From Pseudomonas viridiflava (GTDB taxonomy: Bacteria > Pseudomonadota > Gammaproteobacteria > Pseudomonadales > Pseudomonadaceae): a stretch of DNA of 64,000 nucleotides. Positions within the stretch are counted from its first letter, which is position 1; every line of letters begins with the position of its first letter. The notes beneath the pieces are model-generated. The model was not told where the DNA came from and made no database searches. It saw nothing but the letters and a program-made list of their open reading frames with translations. Positions 56,646 to 64,000 of the stretch are shown piece after piece. Position numbers and translations under genes: made by a program. Location: the NCBI RefSeq assembly GCF_900601905.1, contig NZ_UWFA01000383.1:310001-374000 (forward strand), written 5' to 3'.

Positions 56646-56720
56646 TTCGCACGCTCACCTGTAGGAAAAGTCCTCAGATGTTAAGCAGGGTATATGACGC
56701 TCGGATGACAGTTTGATGGA

Positions 56721-57425
56721 TCATCGTGGCATGTAGCGCCGCTGCCAGCGGTAGGGGATCGCCAGGGTTGCCACCCCCAGCAGAGCGGCAAATGCGCCAC
56801 TGACCAACAGCGCATTCAAGCCCATTTGCTGCTCCAGCCAGGCGCCGATCACTGCGCCGATGAACATCCCGGCCCAAGGCACCAGCTGCACCCGCCAGCC
56901 GTCCCGCCGCTCGCCGAGCATCCAGCGCCCCAGCCCGCGACCAAAACGCGACAGCGCGCCGGTGACATAGGTCAGGCCTACCGGCAAACCGTTGACCTGT
57001 TCAACGGCGGCATTAAGCATGCCCATAGCCAGAATTGCGGCAACGATGGTCAGGATCGGAGCGTCCGGGGTAAAAGCTGCGGCTGCGCACAGCAGCATGC
57101 CAATACACATCAGCAGTGGCAGAGCGCGACGCCCGCCAAGCCGGGCGACGATCACGCCCAGTGCATTGCCTGCCACAAAGGTGAAAATCGCCAGCAGCAG
57201 TCGCGAGGTGGTGCTTAGATCGGCATCACTGATGGCCACCGCCAGGCGCGTGGTGTTGCCGCTCATGAACGAGACAAAATCCCCGGTGGCCATGAATCCG
57301 ATGGCATCGGTCATGCCCGCCAGCACCGACAGCGCGGCCGCCAGCGTCAGGCCCACCCGGCCTTGCCATTTGCGTCTGTGCAAATAGAGCGGGCTGGCAG
57401 AATGTTCAACAGAAGATGGCAGCAT
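56721..57425 (-). CDS. DUF1275 (YoaK) membrane protein
   Basis: 234 residues, about 6 membrane helices, with LAGMTDAIGFMATGDFVSFMSGNTTRL, the DUF1275 signature. Function unknown. It starts 36 bases from the next minus-strand gene's stop, so the two may be co-transcribed. Confidence 0.85.
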   Translation of the reverse strand: MLPSSVEHSASPLYLHRRKWQGRVGLTLAAALSVLAGMTDAIGFMATGDFVSFMSGNTTRLAVAISDADLSTTSRLLLAIFTFVAGNALGVIVARLGGRRALPLLMCIGMLLCAAAAFTPDAPILTIVAAILAMGMLNAAVEQVNGLPVGLTYVTGALSRFGRGLGRWMLGERRDGWRVQLVPWAGMFIGAVIGAWLEQQMGLNALLVSGAFAALLGVATLAIPYRWQRRYMPR

Positions 57426-57461
57426 GGACGGTACCTGGCAGGGACAGACCAGAAGCAGACT

Positions 57462-57689
57462 TTAAACAGCTTTGCCGCGCACGATCCGCTTGGCCTTGAC
57501 CTCATCGGCATAGGCCTTGAGCTGGTCAGCGTCGCTGTAGAGCCGGTTGACCAACTGGAGAATGGCCGTCACGTCGACATTTTCCATTTGCTCGGCGAGT
57601 TTGAGGATGTCATTGGCCGTGCTTTCAAGATTGGTGGCCGTCCCTTTGAGGTGGCGCTTGAGCTCCAGTGTTGGCTTGTTCAGGGCCAT
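57462..57689 (-). CDS. Small helical protein of unknown function
   Basis: 75 residues, no signal peptide or membrane helix, strongly helical. Polar residues in a repeating pattern (LESTANDILKLAEQM) suggest a short coiled coil. It is upstream of and close to the DUF1275 gene. I do not recognise the family. Confidence 0.65.
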   Translation of the reverse strand: MALNKPTLELKRHLKGTATNLESTANDILKLAEQMENVDVTAILQLVNRLYSDADQLKAYADEVKAKRIVRGKAV

Positions 57690-57991
57690 ACCTTTTCCTT
57701 TTTATCAGTCCCGACAATTGTCACGCGCGGAGCATGGCTTTTTCTGGGGGAACAAGCAATGTGTCGGTCACTGTGTTAGCCAGCAAGACGCGCCCTAAAA
57801 GTAATACCTCCAAGCGTTTCAGAAGCATCCTACAGCTCGCTTCTGTTTGTTCTGACTGACGCCTCGCACGTGCAATGTCAAAGTCCTGCCCTTCAATCCG
57901 GGCCAAGGACTAGCCATGACGAATCACGCCATTTTTGCATTTTTCTCGCTGATAGTCGCCAGCCGAAGCCACGCAGTTAAGGGCGGCGCTC
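57690..57991. other. 302-base gap with a weak hairpin
   Basis: No convincing gene. It holds the promoter region of the small helical gene, a stem CAGAAGC/GCTTCTG at 57820-57845, and a possible 28-codon open frame at 57916-58002 (ribosome site aagga) that overlaps the next start and may be a leader or chance. Confidence 0.45.
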
Positions 57992-58869
57992 ATGTCTCTT
58001 AAAAACGGCACTTCGGAACAATGTCGCGATGCAGAGTTTCCCGATAGACCGCTCTCCGGCACCGGCAAGGCGTCTCTGACTTCACTGCATTGGCCGGTCG
58101 AACTGGCGAACTGAATGGATTTCTGAACCACCAGGCACTTGCAGAAAAGCCGTGGATAAGAACCCTGACTGAACCCGCGCGATTGACGTTGAGCGCTTTA
58201 GAAGAATTGGCCAAGGGCGCGGGTAGAACAGCGCTGGAAAATATCCAGCTGGCTTTCCTTCCAGTCGATAGCCGTCTGTCCAAAGGTGCAGTGGGTGACA
58301 GCGCCGCCCCGATGCTGCGCAATCTCGTCATGGGCCACGTGCTGCTCAGCCATCCCGAGAAAATGCAAATCAACGAAGACTTCGCCAAGCGTCACGCTGC
58401 CAGGCGTGCTGACTTGAAGAAAGGACGCGACCTCTACCAAACCGCCCAACACCGCTGGCTCTACCAAGCTAAAGAGTACAACCGCCGCGCCACCGCCAAG
58501 CTGATGCAAGACATACAGCACGAGCAGAAACGCCACCTGCTCAACGAACCTAAACCGTTTGACTACCACAGCAAACGCTACGCCGAGGCGATGCAAAACA
58601 AAATCTCCACCTTCTTCGCCCGCAACGGTCAACTCACCCAGGAATGGACCCAGCAGGCCAAAGCCTGGAGCGCCGAACACGGCCTCAACGCTGCGGCGAT
58701 TACCTGGGGCATTGCGGCCATCAACCTGTTCAACACCATGATCACCTACGAAATCGCCAGCCGGGATGGCGACCTGAGCAAGAAAGACTGGGCCAAGATC
58801 GGTTCTGCTGCTGCGTATACGGGGAATGCGTTGATGGCGGTGTTTGTTGAGACGGGGTGGGGGCGATGA
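57992..58869 (+). pseudogene. Frameshifted remnant, probable type VI-type effector (C-terminal part)
   Basis: ATG 57992 has a good ribosome site (aaggg) but its frame ends after 40 residues at 58114. A second frame, open from 58048, continues without a break to 58869 and encodes about 260 residues: a helical, charged region, then two membrane-like segments near the end (AAITWGIAAINLFNTMITY; IGSAAAYTGNALMAVF). It has no proper start (a TTG at 58090 only). The 3' end overlaps the start of a membrane partner gene by 4 bases. The C-terminal organisation resembles Pseudomonas VasX-like/BTH_I2691-type T6SS effectors of 800 residues or more, so most of the N-terminal part seems deleted. Identity is an inference. 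Confidence 0.45.
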
Positions 58870-59357
58870 AGGACTTATCAATACCTGGTAAGGACTCGAA
58901 GCCCATTAAAATCACCCACCAATCTGCTGTTCAATGGAGAGCTGTGGGCAAGCCAGGGTGGGGCAAGCTGCTCAACGCTTTCGGGTCGAGATTAGTTGGG
59001 TTAGGCGGATTTGCAGTTGTGGCTGCGGCGCTGGAGATTTCGATAATGCCGATGATGATTTTTGCGATGGTGGGAGCTGGGGCAATAGCTATCCCGGCAG
59101 CATTGAAGCTATTGGCATGGGAGAACGAAGTTGAGCATGACGGCTTTGAATGGGTGAGGGTGCAGCTGATATCCACGGACCGTAGTAGAAATCTAGTGAT
59201 GCTTCAAAGAAGGTATGATCCGGATATTCCCTTTGAGCAAAACTACCTGTGCTTCAGGGTTTTTCTTCCGAAGCACCGGATTGATGAATTTCTTGATTCT
59301 TGCAAAGTTCACGCGCCTTCAAATGTTGAATTTGAGGAAGGTAAAAATATTTTTTAG
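58866..59357 (+). CDS. Two-helix membrane protein, putative immunity partner
   Basis: 163 residues. Two adjacent hydrophobic segments at about 42-82 (GGFAVVAAALEISIMPMMIF; AGAIAIPAALKLLAW) are followed by a soluble domain of about 80 residues. It starts within the stop of the effector-like remnant (ATGA). Base composition is less GC-rich than surrounding genes. In known systems such a protein would protect against a pore-forming effector; that role is inferred from position only. No family recognised. Confidence 0.65.
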   Translation: MKDLSIPGKDSKPIKITHQSAVQWRAVGKPGWGKLLNAFGSRLVGLGGFAVVAAALEISIMPMMIFAMVGAGAIAIPAALKLLAWENEVEHDGFEWVRVQLISTDRSRNLVMLQRRYDPDIPFEQNYLCFRVFLPKHRIDEFLDSCKVHAPSNVEFEEGKNIF

Positions 59358-59426
59358 AAATTTCAGGCAATCTGCGATTAGAGGGCTGCAAGCAGCCCCC
59401 GGATAGCTGCGCGATTGCAGTGTTAC

Positions 59427-59768
59427 TCAATCATCCCGAGTCAGCACTTCCAGCAATTCAATCTCGAAGTACAGGTCCGAGTTCGGCTTGATGTGCGCGC
59501 CCATGGTGCGTTCGCCATAGGCCAGGTGAGCGGGCACGTGCAGCTTGCGGATACCGCCGACTTGCATGCCCATGAGGCCTTGATCCCAGCCTTTGATGAC
59601 GCGGCCGCTGCCGATTACGCACTGGAAGGGTTTGCCGCGTTCATGGGATGAGTCGAAGACCGTGCCGTCTTCAAGGGTGCCGGTGTAGTGGGTGGTGATC
59701 AGCGCGCCCTTGACCACGGCCTTGCCATCGCCGGGGCGGATGTCTGTGATCAGCAGTTCGTTGCTCAT
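59427..59768 (-). CDS. FKBP-type peptidyl-prolyl isomerase
   Basis: 113 residues, single FKBP domain (HYTGTLEDGTVFDSS; VIKGWDQGLMGMQVGG; AYGERTMG). Cytoplasmic by lack of a signal peptide. The start at 59768 is preferred over the longer frame because of the ribosome site gagag and family length. Confidence 0.92.
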   Translation of the reverse strand: MSNELLITDIRPGDGKAVVKGALITTHYTGTLEDGTVFDSSHERGKPFQCVIGSGRVIKGWDQGLMGMQVGGIRKLHVPAHLAYGERTMGAHIKPNSDLYFEIELLEVLTRDD

Positions 59769-59932
59769 GGTGGTCTCTCTGGCAGGCAAAAGCGGCTTTT
59801 TCTCAGGAATGGCTGGCGCGTGCAAGTGTTTTCAGGTGTGTTTGATCTTGGCCATGGCGGCTGGCACTCTTCTCTGGCATGTCGCTCCGACCTAACCCAC
59901 CGCAAGGTGAATCAGAACAGGAAAACAACAAG

Positions 59933-60697
59933 ATGACCGATACCACCGCTGTAAAAGTCGCACTTGTCACCGGCGCCGGGAGCGGCATTGGCCGTGCGGT
60001 TGCTCTGGGCTTGCTGGAAGATGGCTACAGGCTGGTACTCGCCGGACGTCGTCAGGAACCGCTGGATGAAGTGGCGGCGGTGGTTCGCGAAGCAGGGGGC
60101 GAGGCGTTGACAGTGCCCACCGATGTGCGTGACCCGGCGAGTGTCGATGCGTTGTTTGCCGCGATCGAGAAGACCTATGGCCGGCTTGATGTGCTGTTCA
60201 ACAATGCCGGGGTGGGTGCGCCAGCGGTGCCGGTTGATGAGCTGGACGTAGAGAAATGGCTGAATGTAATCAATACCAACGTAACCGGAGTGTTTCTTTG
60301 CGCCCGCGCCGCGTTCGGCCTGATGCGCAAACAGGTGCCTCAGGGTGGGCGGATCATCAATAACGGGTCGATTTCCGCACACACCCCGAGGCCGTTCAGC
60401 TCGCCCTACACCGCGAGCAAGCACGCGGTACTGGGTCTGACCAAAACCTTTGCTCTGGACGGGCGCGAGTACAACATTGCCTGTGGTCAGATCGACATCG
60501 GCAACGCACTGACCGAGTTGGCGGCGCGCATGACCACCGGTGTTCGTCAGGCCAACGGCCAGACGGCCGTGGAACCCATGATGGATGTCACTCAGGTGGC
60601 CGAAGCGGTGCGTTACATGGCGGGCTTGCCGCTGTCGACCAACGTGCTGAACATGACTGTGATGGCCACCAATATGCCCTTTGTAGGGCGCGGTTAA
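59933..60697 (+). CDS. SDR family oxidoreductase
   Basis: 254 residues. Cofactor motif [14 protein letters not shown] motif and catalytic Y-T-A-S-K are all visible. The region downstream of the catalytic Lys ([19 protein letters not shown]) places it among 3-oxoacyl-ACP-reductase-like SDRs. Substrate unknown. ATG 59933 follows agga; an earlier in-frame ATG 18 codons upstream is less likely. Confidence 0.9.
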   Translation: MTDTTAVKVALVTGAGSGIGRAVALGLLEDGYRLVLAGRRQEPLDEVAAVVREAGGEALTVPTDVRDPASVDALFAAIEKTYGRLDVLFNNAGVGAPAVPVDELDVEKWLNVINTNVTGVFLCARAAFGLMRKQVPQGGRIINNGSISAHTPRPFSSPYTASKHAVLGLTKTFALDGREYNIACGQIDIGNALTELAARMTTGVRQANGQTAVEPMMDVTQVAEAVRYMAGLPLSTNVLNMTVMATNMPFVGRG

Positions 60698-60701
60698 GGC
60701 C

Positions 60702-60992
60702 TCAGTTGAGGTTCTGGCTGGCCACAATCATGGCTTGAGCCATGCTGGTTTTTTCAGCGTCAGTGAAGCCATCCCAGACGTGAACCTTGGCGTAATAACC
60801 CAGACCAGCCAGAGAATAGAGGCTTAGGGTGAAGACGATGAAGATCGTCACGAAGGTCCAGCGGCCGCTGTCACTGTCGTCGCGGGAAGAGAAGTTTTCG
60901 CTGTAACGGTCATTGCTGCCGTTGCGCGAAGCCGCGCTGGAAGCGACGCGTTTGAACCAGTGGAACAGGGTGCTCATGAGAAGACGCAGCAT
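60702..60992 (-). CDS. Small single-helix membrane protein
   Basis: 96 residues with one membrane helix at about 46-68 (WTFVTIFIVFTLSLYSLAGLG) after a Ser/Arg/Asn-rich N-terminal part, and a short acidic C-terminal part. ATG 60992 follows gagg with normal spacing; the longer frame crosses a terminator hairpin and is not coding. Function unknown. Confidence 0.7.
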   Translation of the reverse strand: MLRLLMSTLFHWFKRVASSAASRNGSNDRYSENFSSRDDSDSGRWTFVTIFIVFTLSLYSLAGLGYYAKVHVWDGFTDAEKTSMAQAMIVASQNLN

Positions 60993-61414
60993 GGTTTCAG
61001 CCTCAAGGTAGATAAACAGGCAGTCGGCCACCCGTTTGGGGGACGTCTGGAAAGTGCGCAAACCGGAAACGAAAAAAGCCCGTCTATGACGGGCTTTTCT
61101 TTTTATAAATCGGGTCAAGTCGCCGGGGTTCGAATTCAATGACGTCAGGTGTCATTGATGTTCGTATCCGCGTCCGCTTGCCGGTGTTGCAACATTTTAG
61201 AACAAATGACTTTTCGCGGCTATGTCCACCTAGCGGTTGTCAGACAACTGGTTGAATTTTTGCTGTGGCATATTGTCGCGCAGCGAGGAGTCGGGCTCAA
61301 TTCTGAGCTTGGCGCGCCGCCTGGCCGAGCGCTTCGCGGCTCAAGCCCTTCCTACGAGAAAAGCATCTCCCGCCGAATGTGCAAAAAGCCCTGCGCCTCG
61401 CTATGCTGCGCGGC
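60993..61414. other. 422-base gap with terminator and REP half
   Basis: Holds the bidirectional terminator at 61072-61104 and a lone REP-like half at 61331-61357 (cttcgcggctcaagcccttcc). The sequence around 61125 resembles a tRNA T-arm but does not pair. No gene seen. Confidence 0.5.
61072..61104. terminator. Bidirectional intrinsic terminator
   Basis: GCCCGTC pairs with GACGGGC around a 3-base loop, preceded by A6 and followed by TTTTCTTTTT, so it works on both strands. It lies 80 bases upstream of the small membrane protein start, in that gene's leader on the minus strand. Confidence 0.85.
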
Positions 61415-61819
61415 ATGAAAGCTTCATTGCCGATCCGTCAGCCTTGTCCTCCCGGCGCCTGCAACTGCGAGCGCGAACGCGTGCTGGACGGCAATAATGA
61501 AGCGGAGCAGCGGATTCTGGCGCTCACCCGGCAGGAGGAGAAACGCTTGCTGGAGCGCCTGGAGAATGTACAGAGCCTGGCGGATCTGCAGCGCCTGCAA
61601 CAGCGGTTGTTCGAACAACTGGGGATCCGCGTTCACGTCGCGCCGGGTTTCAATGAAGTGCGCACCATGCGCGGGATCGCCATCGATATCGACGAGCAGC
61701 CGGGCCTGTGTCGCAAGACCCGGCAAACGATCCCCGCAGCTATTCGTCGGGGGCTTGAGAAGAACCCGGAAATTGCCTTCCGGTTACTGGATGCTCACGA
61801 TCTGTTCCGTGATACCTGA
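61415..61819 (+). CDS. Conserved protein with Cys-rich N-terminus
   Basis: 134 residues. N-terminal cysteines in PCPPGACNCERE could bind a metal; the middle is charged and helical (EEKRLLERLENVQSLADLQRL), and the rest contains a small alpha/beta part. ATG 61415 is preferred. It resembles a Pseudomonas-specific conserved protein; function unknown. Confidence 0.72.
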   Translation: MKASLPIRQPCPPGACNCERERVLDGNNEAEQRILALTRQEEKRLLERLENVQSLADLQRLQQRLFEQLGIRVHVAPGFNEVRTMRGIAIDIDEQPGLCRKTRQTIPAAIRRGLEKNPEIAFRLLDAHDLFRDT

Positions 61820-61841
61820 TGCCCCGTCCGGCTGACGCAGC

Positions 61842-63443
61842 TCAGCCAGTGATCGCTGACGGGTCGGATTTCAGCAGGACCTTGTCATGTAGCGGCTTGA
61901 GGCCTTCTTCAAGTGTCGAAAGCCCGGTCGTCAAACGCGATCTGCGATCATCACGCAGCGCTGAATCGATCATCGCCATCAGGTTGCGCGACTGGGTAAT
62001 CTCTTTGGGCGTGGTCACGGTGTCGATCAGCTTGCCCAACTCGTAGCTCTGCACGGTCGTCGACTGACGGGCCGACTGAGTGGTGCTGGCTTGCACCAGC
62101 TCACCTTTGGCATAAGCGATGCGCGTGCTGCTGTCGGCCTGATCCTCAATCACCAAGTACTTATAGTTCTGCGACTCGGGATCCATGCTCAACGCCAGCC
62201 CGACGCCTGGGTACAGAGGTTTGTGGTACGCGGCACTCAGGCTGCTGGCCTGCTTCTGTTCTATCGAGCGGTCTGCGACCGTGGTGCCTTTGGTCTCGGT
62301 GCTTTGCGAGGCCTTGTAGGCGAACCGGTCGGCTTCCGCGCCACGCATCGGATTGGGGTAACGGGTGGTCTGAACCAGCGACGCATCGAAGTCGGCAAGG
62401 CCGGTCAACAGCGCGTGATCAACCTCATTCAGGGCCGGGCCGCTCTCCGGACTGCTCGCTGCAGCGGCACTTCGGCTGCTGCTCTGCAGGGTGGAAAACG
62501 CATCCTTGAACAGATTCATCAGGTCTTCATCGCCATCGCCGCGATTCTGAGCCGCGTCGAACTGTTCCAGATAACTTTGCACGGCCTTGGCCTGTTGCTG
62601 CGCGTTACCCAGGATGGCGTTGTTGTTCTTGACGCTCAGCTGAACATTGCCAGCGACGCCGTTCATTGCCACTGACTTGGTCTTCTCATCAGCCTTGAAG
62701 CTGAGTGTCTGGTACTGGTCTTCACCCAGTTTCAGACGGGCGCTGAGGTCAACCGAGGAAAACATCTGTGGATCCAGCTGGCTGAGAGCGCCCAGGTTCA
62801 GACGAGGCTTTTGCGCGGTCAGGCCGTCAATCGCTTCTTGAAAACCCTCTGCCAGGGCGCCCAGCGCCTCGCGCTCGCTATCGCTGAGTTTGCCGCCGGT
62901 AACATCGGCCTGTACCGCAACGCCGTCCTTGGAACTGGACAGATTCAGCGTGATGGTCGCGCCACTTTTGGTCGTGAGGGTCATGCTGATGGTGTTGTCG
63001 GCTTTTTCGTGCAGATGCGTCTGAGCCAATTCAACAGCGGCGGCGTTTTTTACATCGTCAGCGGACGAACGGATGACAGACTGGGAAATCCTGCTGGAGC
63101 CGCCTTCAGCCAGTTGCTGCAATAAGGCCGCGCCCAGGCCCTGAAACCGTCCGGCTGTGGAGGACGCCGGGATATTACCCATCAGCGCCGACGTCACTGG
63201 GTCGCTCACCTCTTGCTCAACGGTGTAAACGGGGTTGGTGATGTTCAACGCACCCAGCGACCGATAAGTGGTGAGCTCCGCAAGCTTTACATCCTGGCCG
63301 AGAAGGACGACCGACGCCGGGGACGCGCCGGTTGACGATTGTGCCGCCGAATCAGCGGTCTTGCCGGCGTTTAACGCAACGGCCTGACTGACAGCGCTGG
63401 TAATGATTGGGGTGTTCGCAGTCACCAAAGAAATAGAGTTCAT
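61842..63443 (-). CDS. Large conserved protein of unknown function
   Basis: 533 residues, rich in Ser, Thr, Ala and Gln, with no clear signal peptide, membrane helix or catalytic motif. The N-terminal 35 residues are polar and flexible like those of secreted type III/flagellar proteins, but no such family is recognised. Cysteine-free. A Pseudomonas-wide family of similar N-termini exists to my recollection; the role is unknown. Confidence 0.7.
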   Translation of the reverse strand: MNSISLVTANTPIITSAVSQAVALNAGKTADSAAQSSTGASPASVVLLGQDVKLAELTTYRSLGALNITNPVYTVEQEVSDPVTSALMGNIPASSTAGRFQGLGAALLQQLAEGGSSRISQSVIRSSADDVKNAAAVELAQTHLHEKADNTISMTLTTKSGATITLNLSSSKDGVAVQADVTGGKLSDSEREALGALAEGFQEAIDGLTAQKPRLNLGALSQLDPQMFSSVDLSARLKLGEDQYQTLSFKADEKTKSVAMNGVAGNVQLSVKNNNAILGNAQQQAKAVQSYLEQFDAAQNRGDGDEDLMNLFKDAFSTLQSSSRSAAAASSPESGPALNEVDHALLTGLADFDASLVQTTRYPNPMRGAEADRFAYKASQSTETKGTTVADRSIEQKQASSLSAAYHKPLYPGVGLALSMDPESQNYKYLVIEDQADSSTRIAYAKGELVQASTTQSARQSTTVQSYELGKLIDTVTTPKEITQSRNLMAMIDSALRDDRRSRLTTGLSTLEEGLKPLHDKVLLKSDPSAITG

Positions 63444-63665
63444 AGCGCTTCCGTGCTCGCTTGCTGGACATTTTGTCTACTTTGTAGCGGCCAGCGCGAA
63501 GGAAACTTTAGACATCGATAAACGCGCCAGACGTTTCAAAATGATTGGCAATGCACTGAACTCAGGTTGTCGACTCAGCGTATCGGCGAGGCGGCTGGCG
63601 ATTTTCCCTGGAGATAGGGCTTTTTGCCAGTGCCTCGCGAACACGTTTGCGACTACCCAGGCGCG

Positions 63666-64000
63666 CTATTCATTGGGTTCATCGGTATTGATGTACTCGG
63701 GCACTTTGGCCAACGGCAGACGGCGTGCCTGCTCCACGCTGATGCCCGGCCGCGTTGGCAGCGGATCCAGTGTTTGCGGCTGGCCGGTTTCAAGGCAGCG
63801 TTCGATGGCCGCCAGCACCCGCACGTCTCGCCAGCCTTCATCACCATCGGGCTCAGGCTCGCGATCCTGCAGGATGCAGTCGGAGAAGTACTGGGTTTCG
63901 CCGCCGAACTGATCCACCACCGGGTGCGCGTGCTCGGTGGTCTTGCCGTCGATGATTGCCCGATAGCTGATGGCGACGCCCTCGCCAAAGCCGAATGCCG
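63666..64000 (-). CDS. Gfo/Idh/MocA family oxidoreductase (5' partial)
   Basis: The last 111 residues of a dehydrogenase that continues beyond the window. Visible motifs are FGGETQYFSDCI and EPDGDEGWRDVRVLAAIERCL, from the C-terminal substrate domain of the glucose-fructose oxidoreductase family. The N-terminal NAD(P) domain is outside the window; sugar or polyol substrate not determined. Confidence 0.85.
   Translation of the reverse strand, partial: AFGFGEGVAISYRAIIDGKTTEHAHPVVDQFGGETQYFSDCILQDREPEPDGDEGWRDVRVLAAIERCLETGQPQTLDPLPTRPGISVEQARRLPLAKVPEYINTDEPNE

Noticed and set aside
57916..58002. 28-codon open frame before the effector-like remnant
   Set aside because: It has a ribosome site but is too short and without recognisable features; it may be a leader peptide or chance.
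61115..61145. tRNA-like T-arm sequence (ggttcgaattc)
   Set aside because: The T-stem does not pair and no acceptor, D- or anticodon arm can be drawn on either strand.

Overview
The window is chromosomal DNA of a Pseudomonas (fluorescens/syringae-like, sensu lato). The evidence is high GC, densely packed operons with ATGA-type overlaps, a secreted-type malate:quinone oxidoreductase, a selD-mnmH pair, MoaA ending in Gly-Gly, and several families of paired REP-like inverted repeats between genes. I see no rRNA, tRNA, CRISPR array, complete insertion sequence or prophage.

Layout. 1-5663: distal part of a carbon-phosphorus lyase operon (phnI partial, phnJKLMNP). 5819-10544: a thioredoxin-like protein, moaA, a PAS/HisKA_2 sensor kinase overlapping a stand-alone receiver, and a Na+/H+ antiporter with a strong inverted repeat in its leader. 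10802-18483: a catabolic island made of a PotFGHI-type ABC transporter, a three-subunit flavin/[2Fe-2S] amine dehydrogenase of the opine-oxidase/HcnABC family, and a divergent IclR regulator with three candidate operators. 18865-22647: a chemoreceptor and a hybrid histidine kinase. 22830-28068: single genes (CAP-domain protein, SRPBCC protein, serine hydrolase, small lipoprotein, SDR, Tat-exported SMP-30 protein). 28188-31879: a basic amino acid decarboxylase with its antiporter (acid/polyamine module). 31965-34264: small secreted protein, DUF1206 membrane protein, LysR regulator. 34397-36967: D(-)-tartrate dehydratase and a DctA-type carrier, divergent from the LysR.

37048-43446: a branched-chain-amino-acid-type ABC transporter in which one permease and both ATPases are fused into one 836-residue protein, co-transcribed with a cytosine-deaminase-like amidohydrolase, with tandem palindromic operators upstream. 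43649-52577: dienelactone-hydrolase-like protein, GNAT, mqo (with a candidate Vfr/CRP site and a strong terminator), NTF2-like protein, RNA methyltransferase-like protein, AEC transporter, selD and mnmH. 52582-57689: Cys-rich permease, a divergent pyruvate-kinase-like protein, polyphosphate kinase 2, DUF1275 protein and a small helical protein. 57992-59357: probable decayed remnant of a type VI-type effector with an intact two-helix membrane partner. 59427-64000: FKBP isomerase, SDR, small membrane protein, two conserved proteins of unknown function and the 3' part of a Gfo/Idh/MocA oxidoreductase.

The most interesting parts are the fused transporter with its degenerate first ATPase signature and palindromic operators, the uncharacterised amine dehydrogenase/transporter island with triple IclR-like sites, the pyruvate-kinase-like protein with intact catalytic residues but altered architecture, and the effector/immunity remnant.
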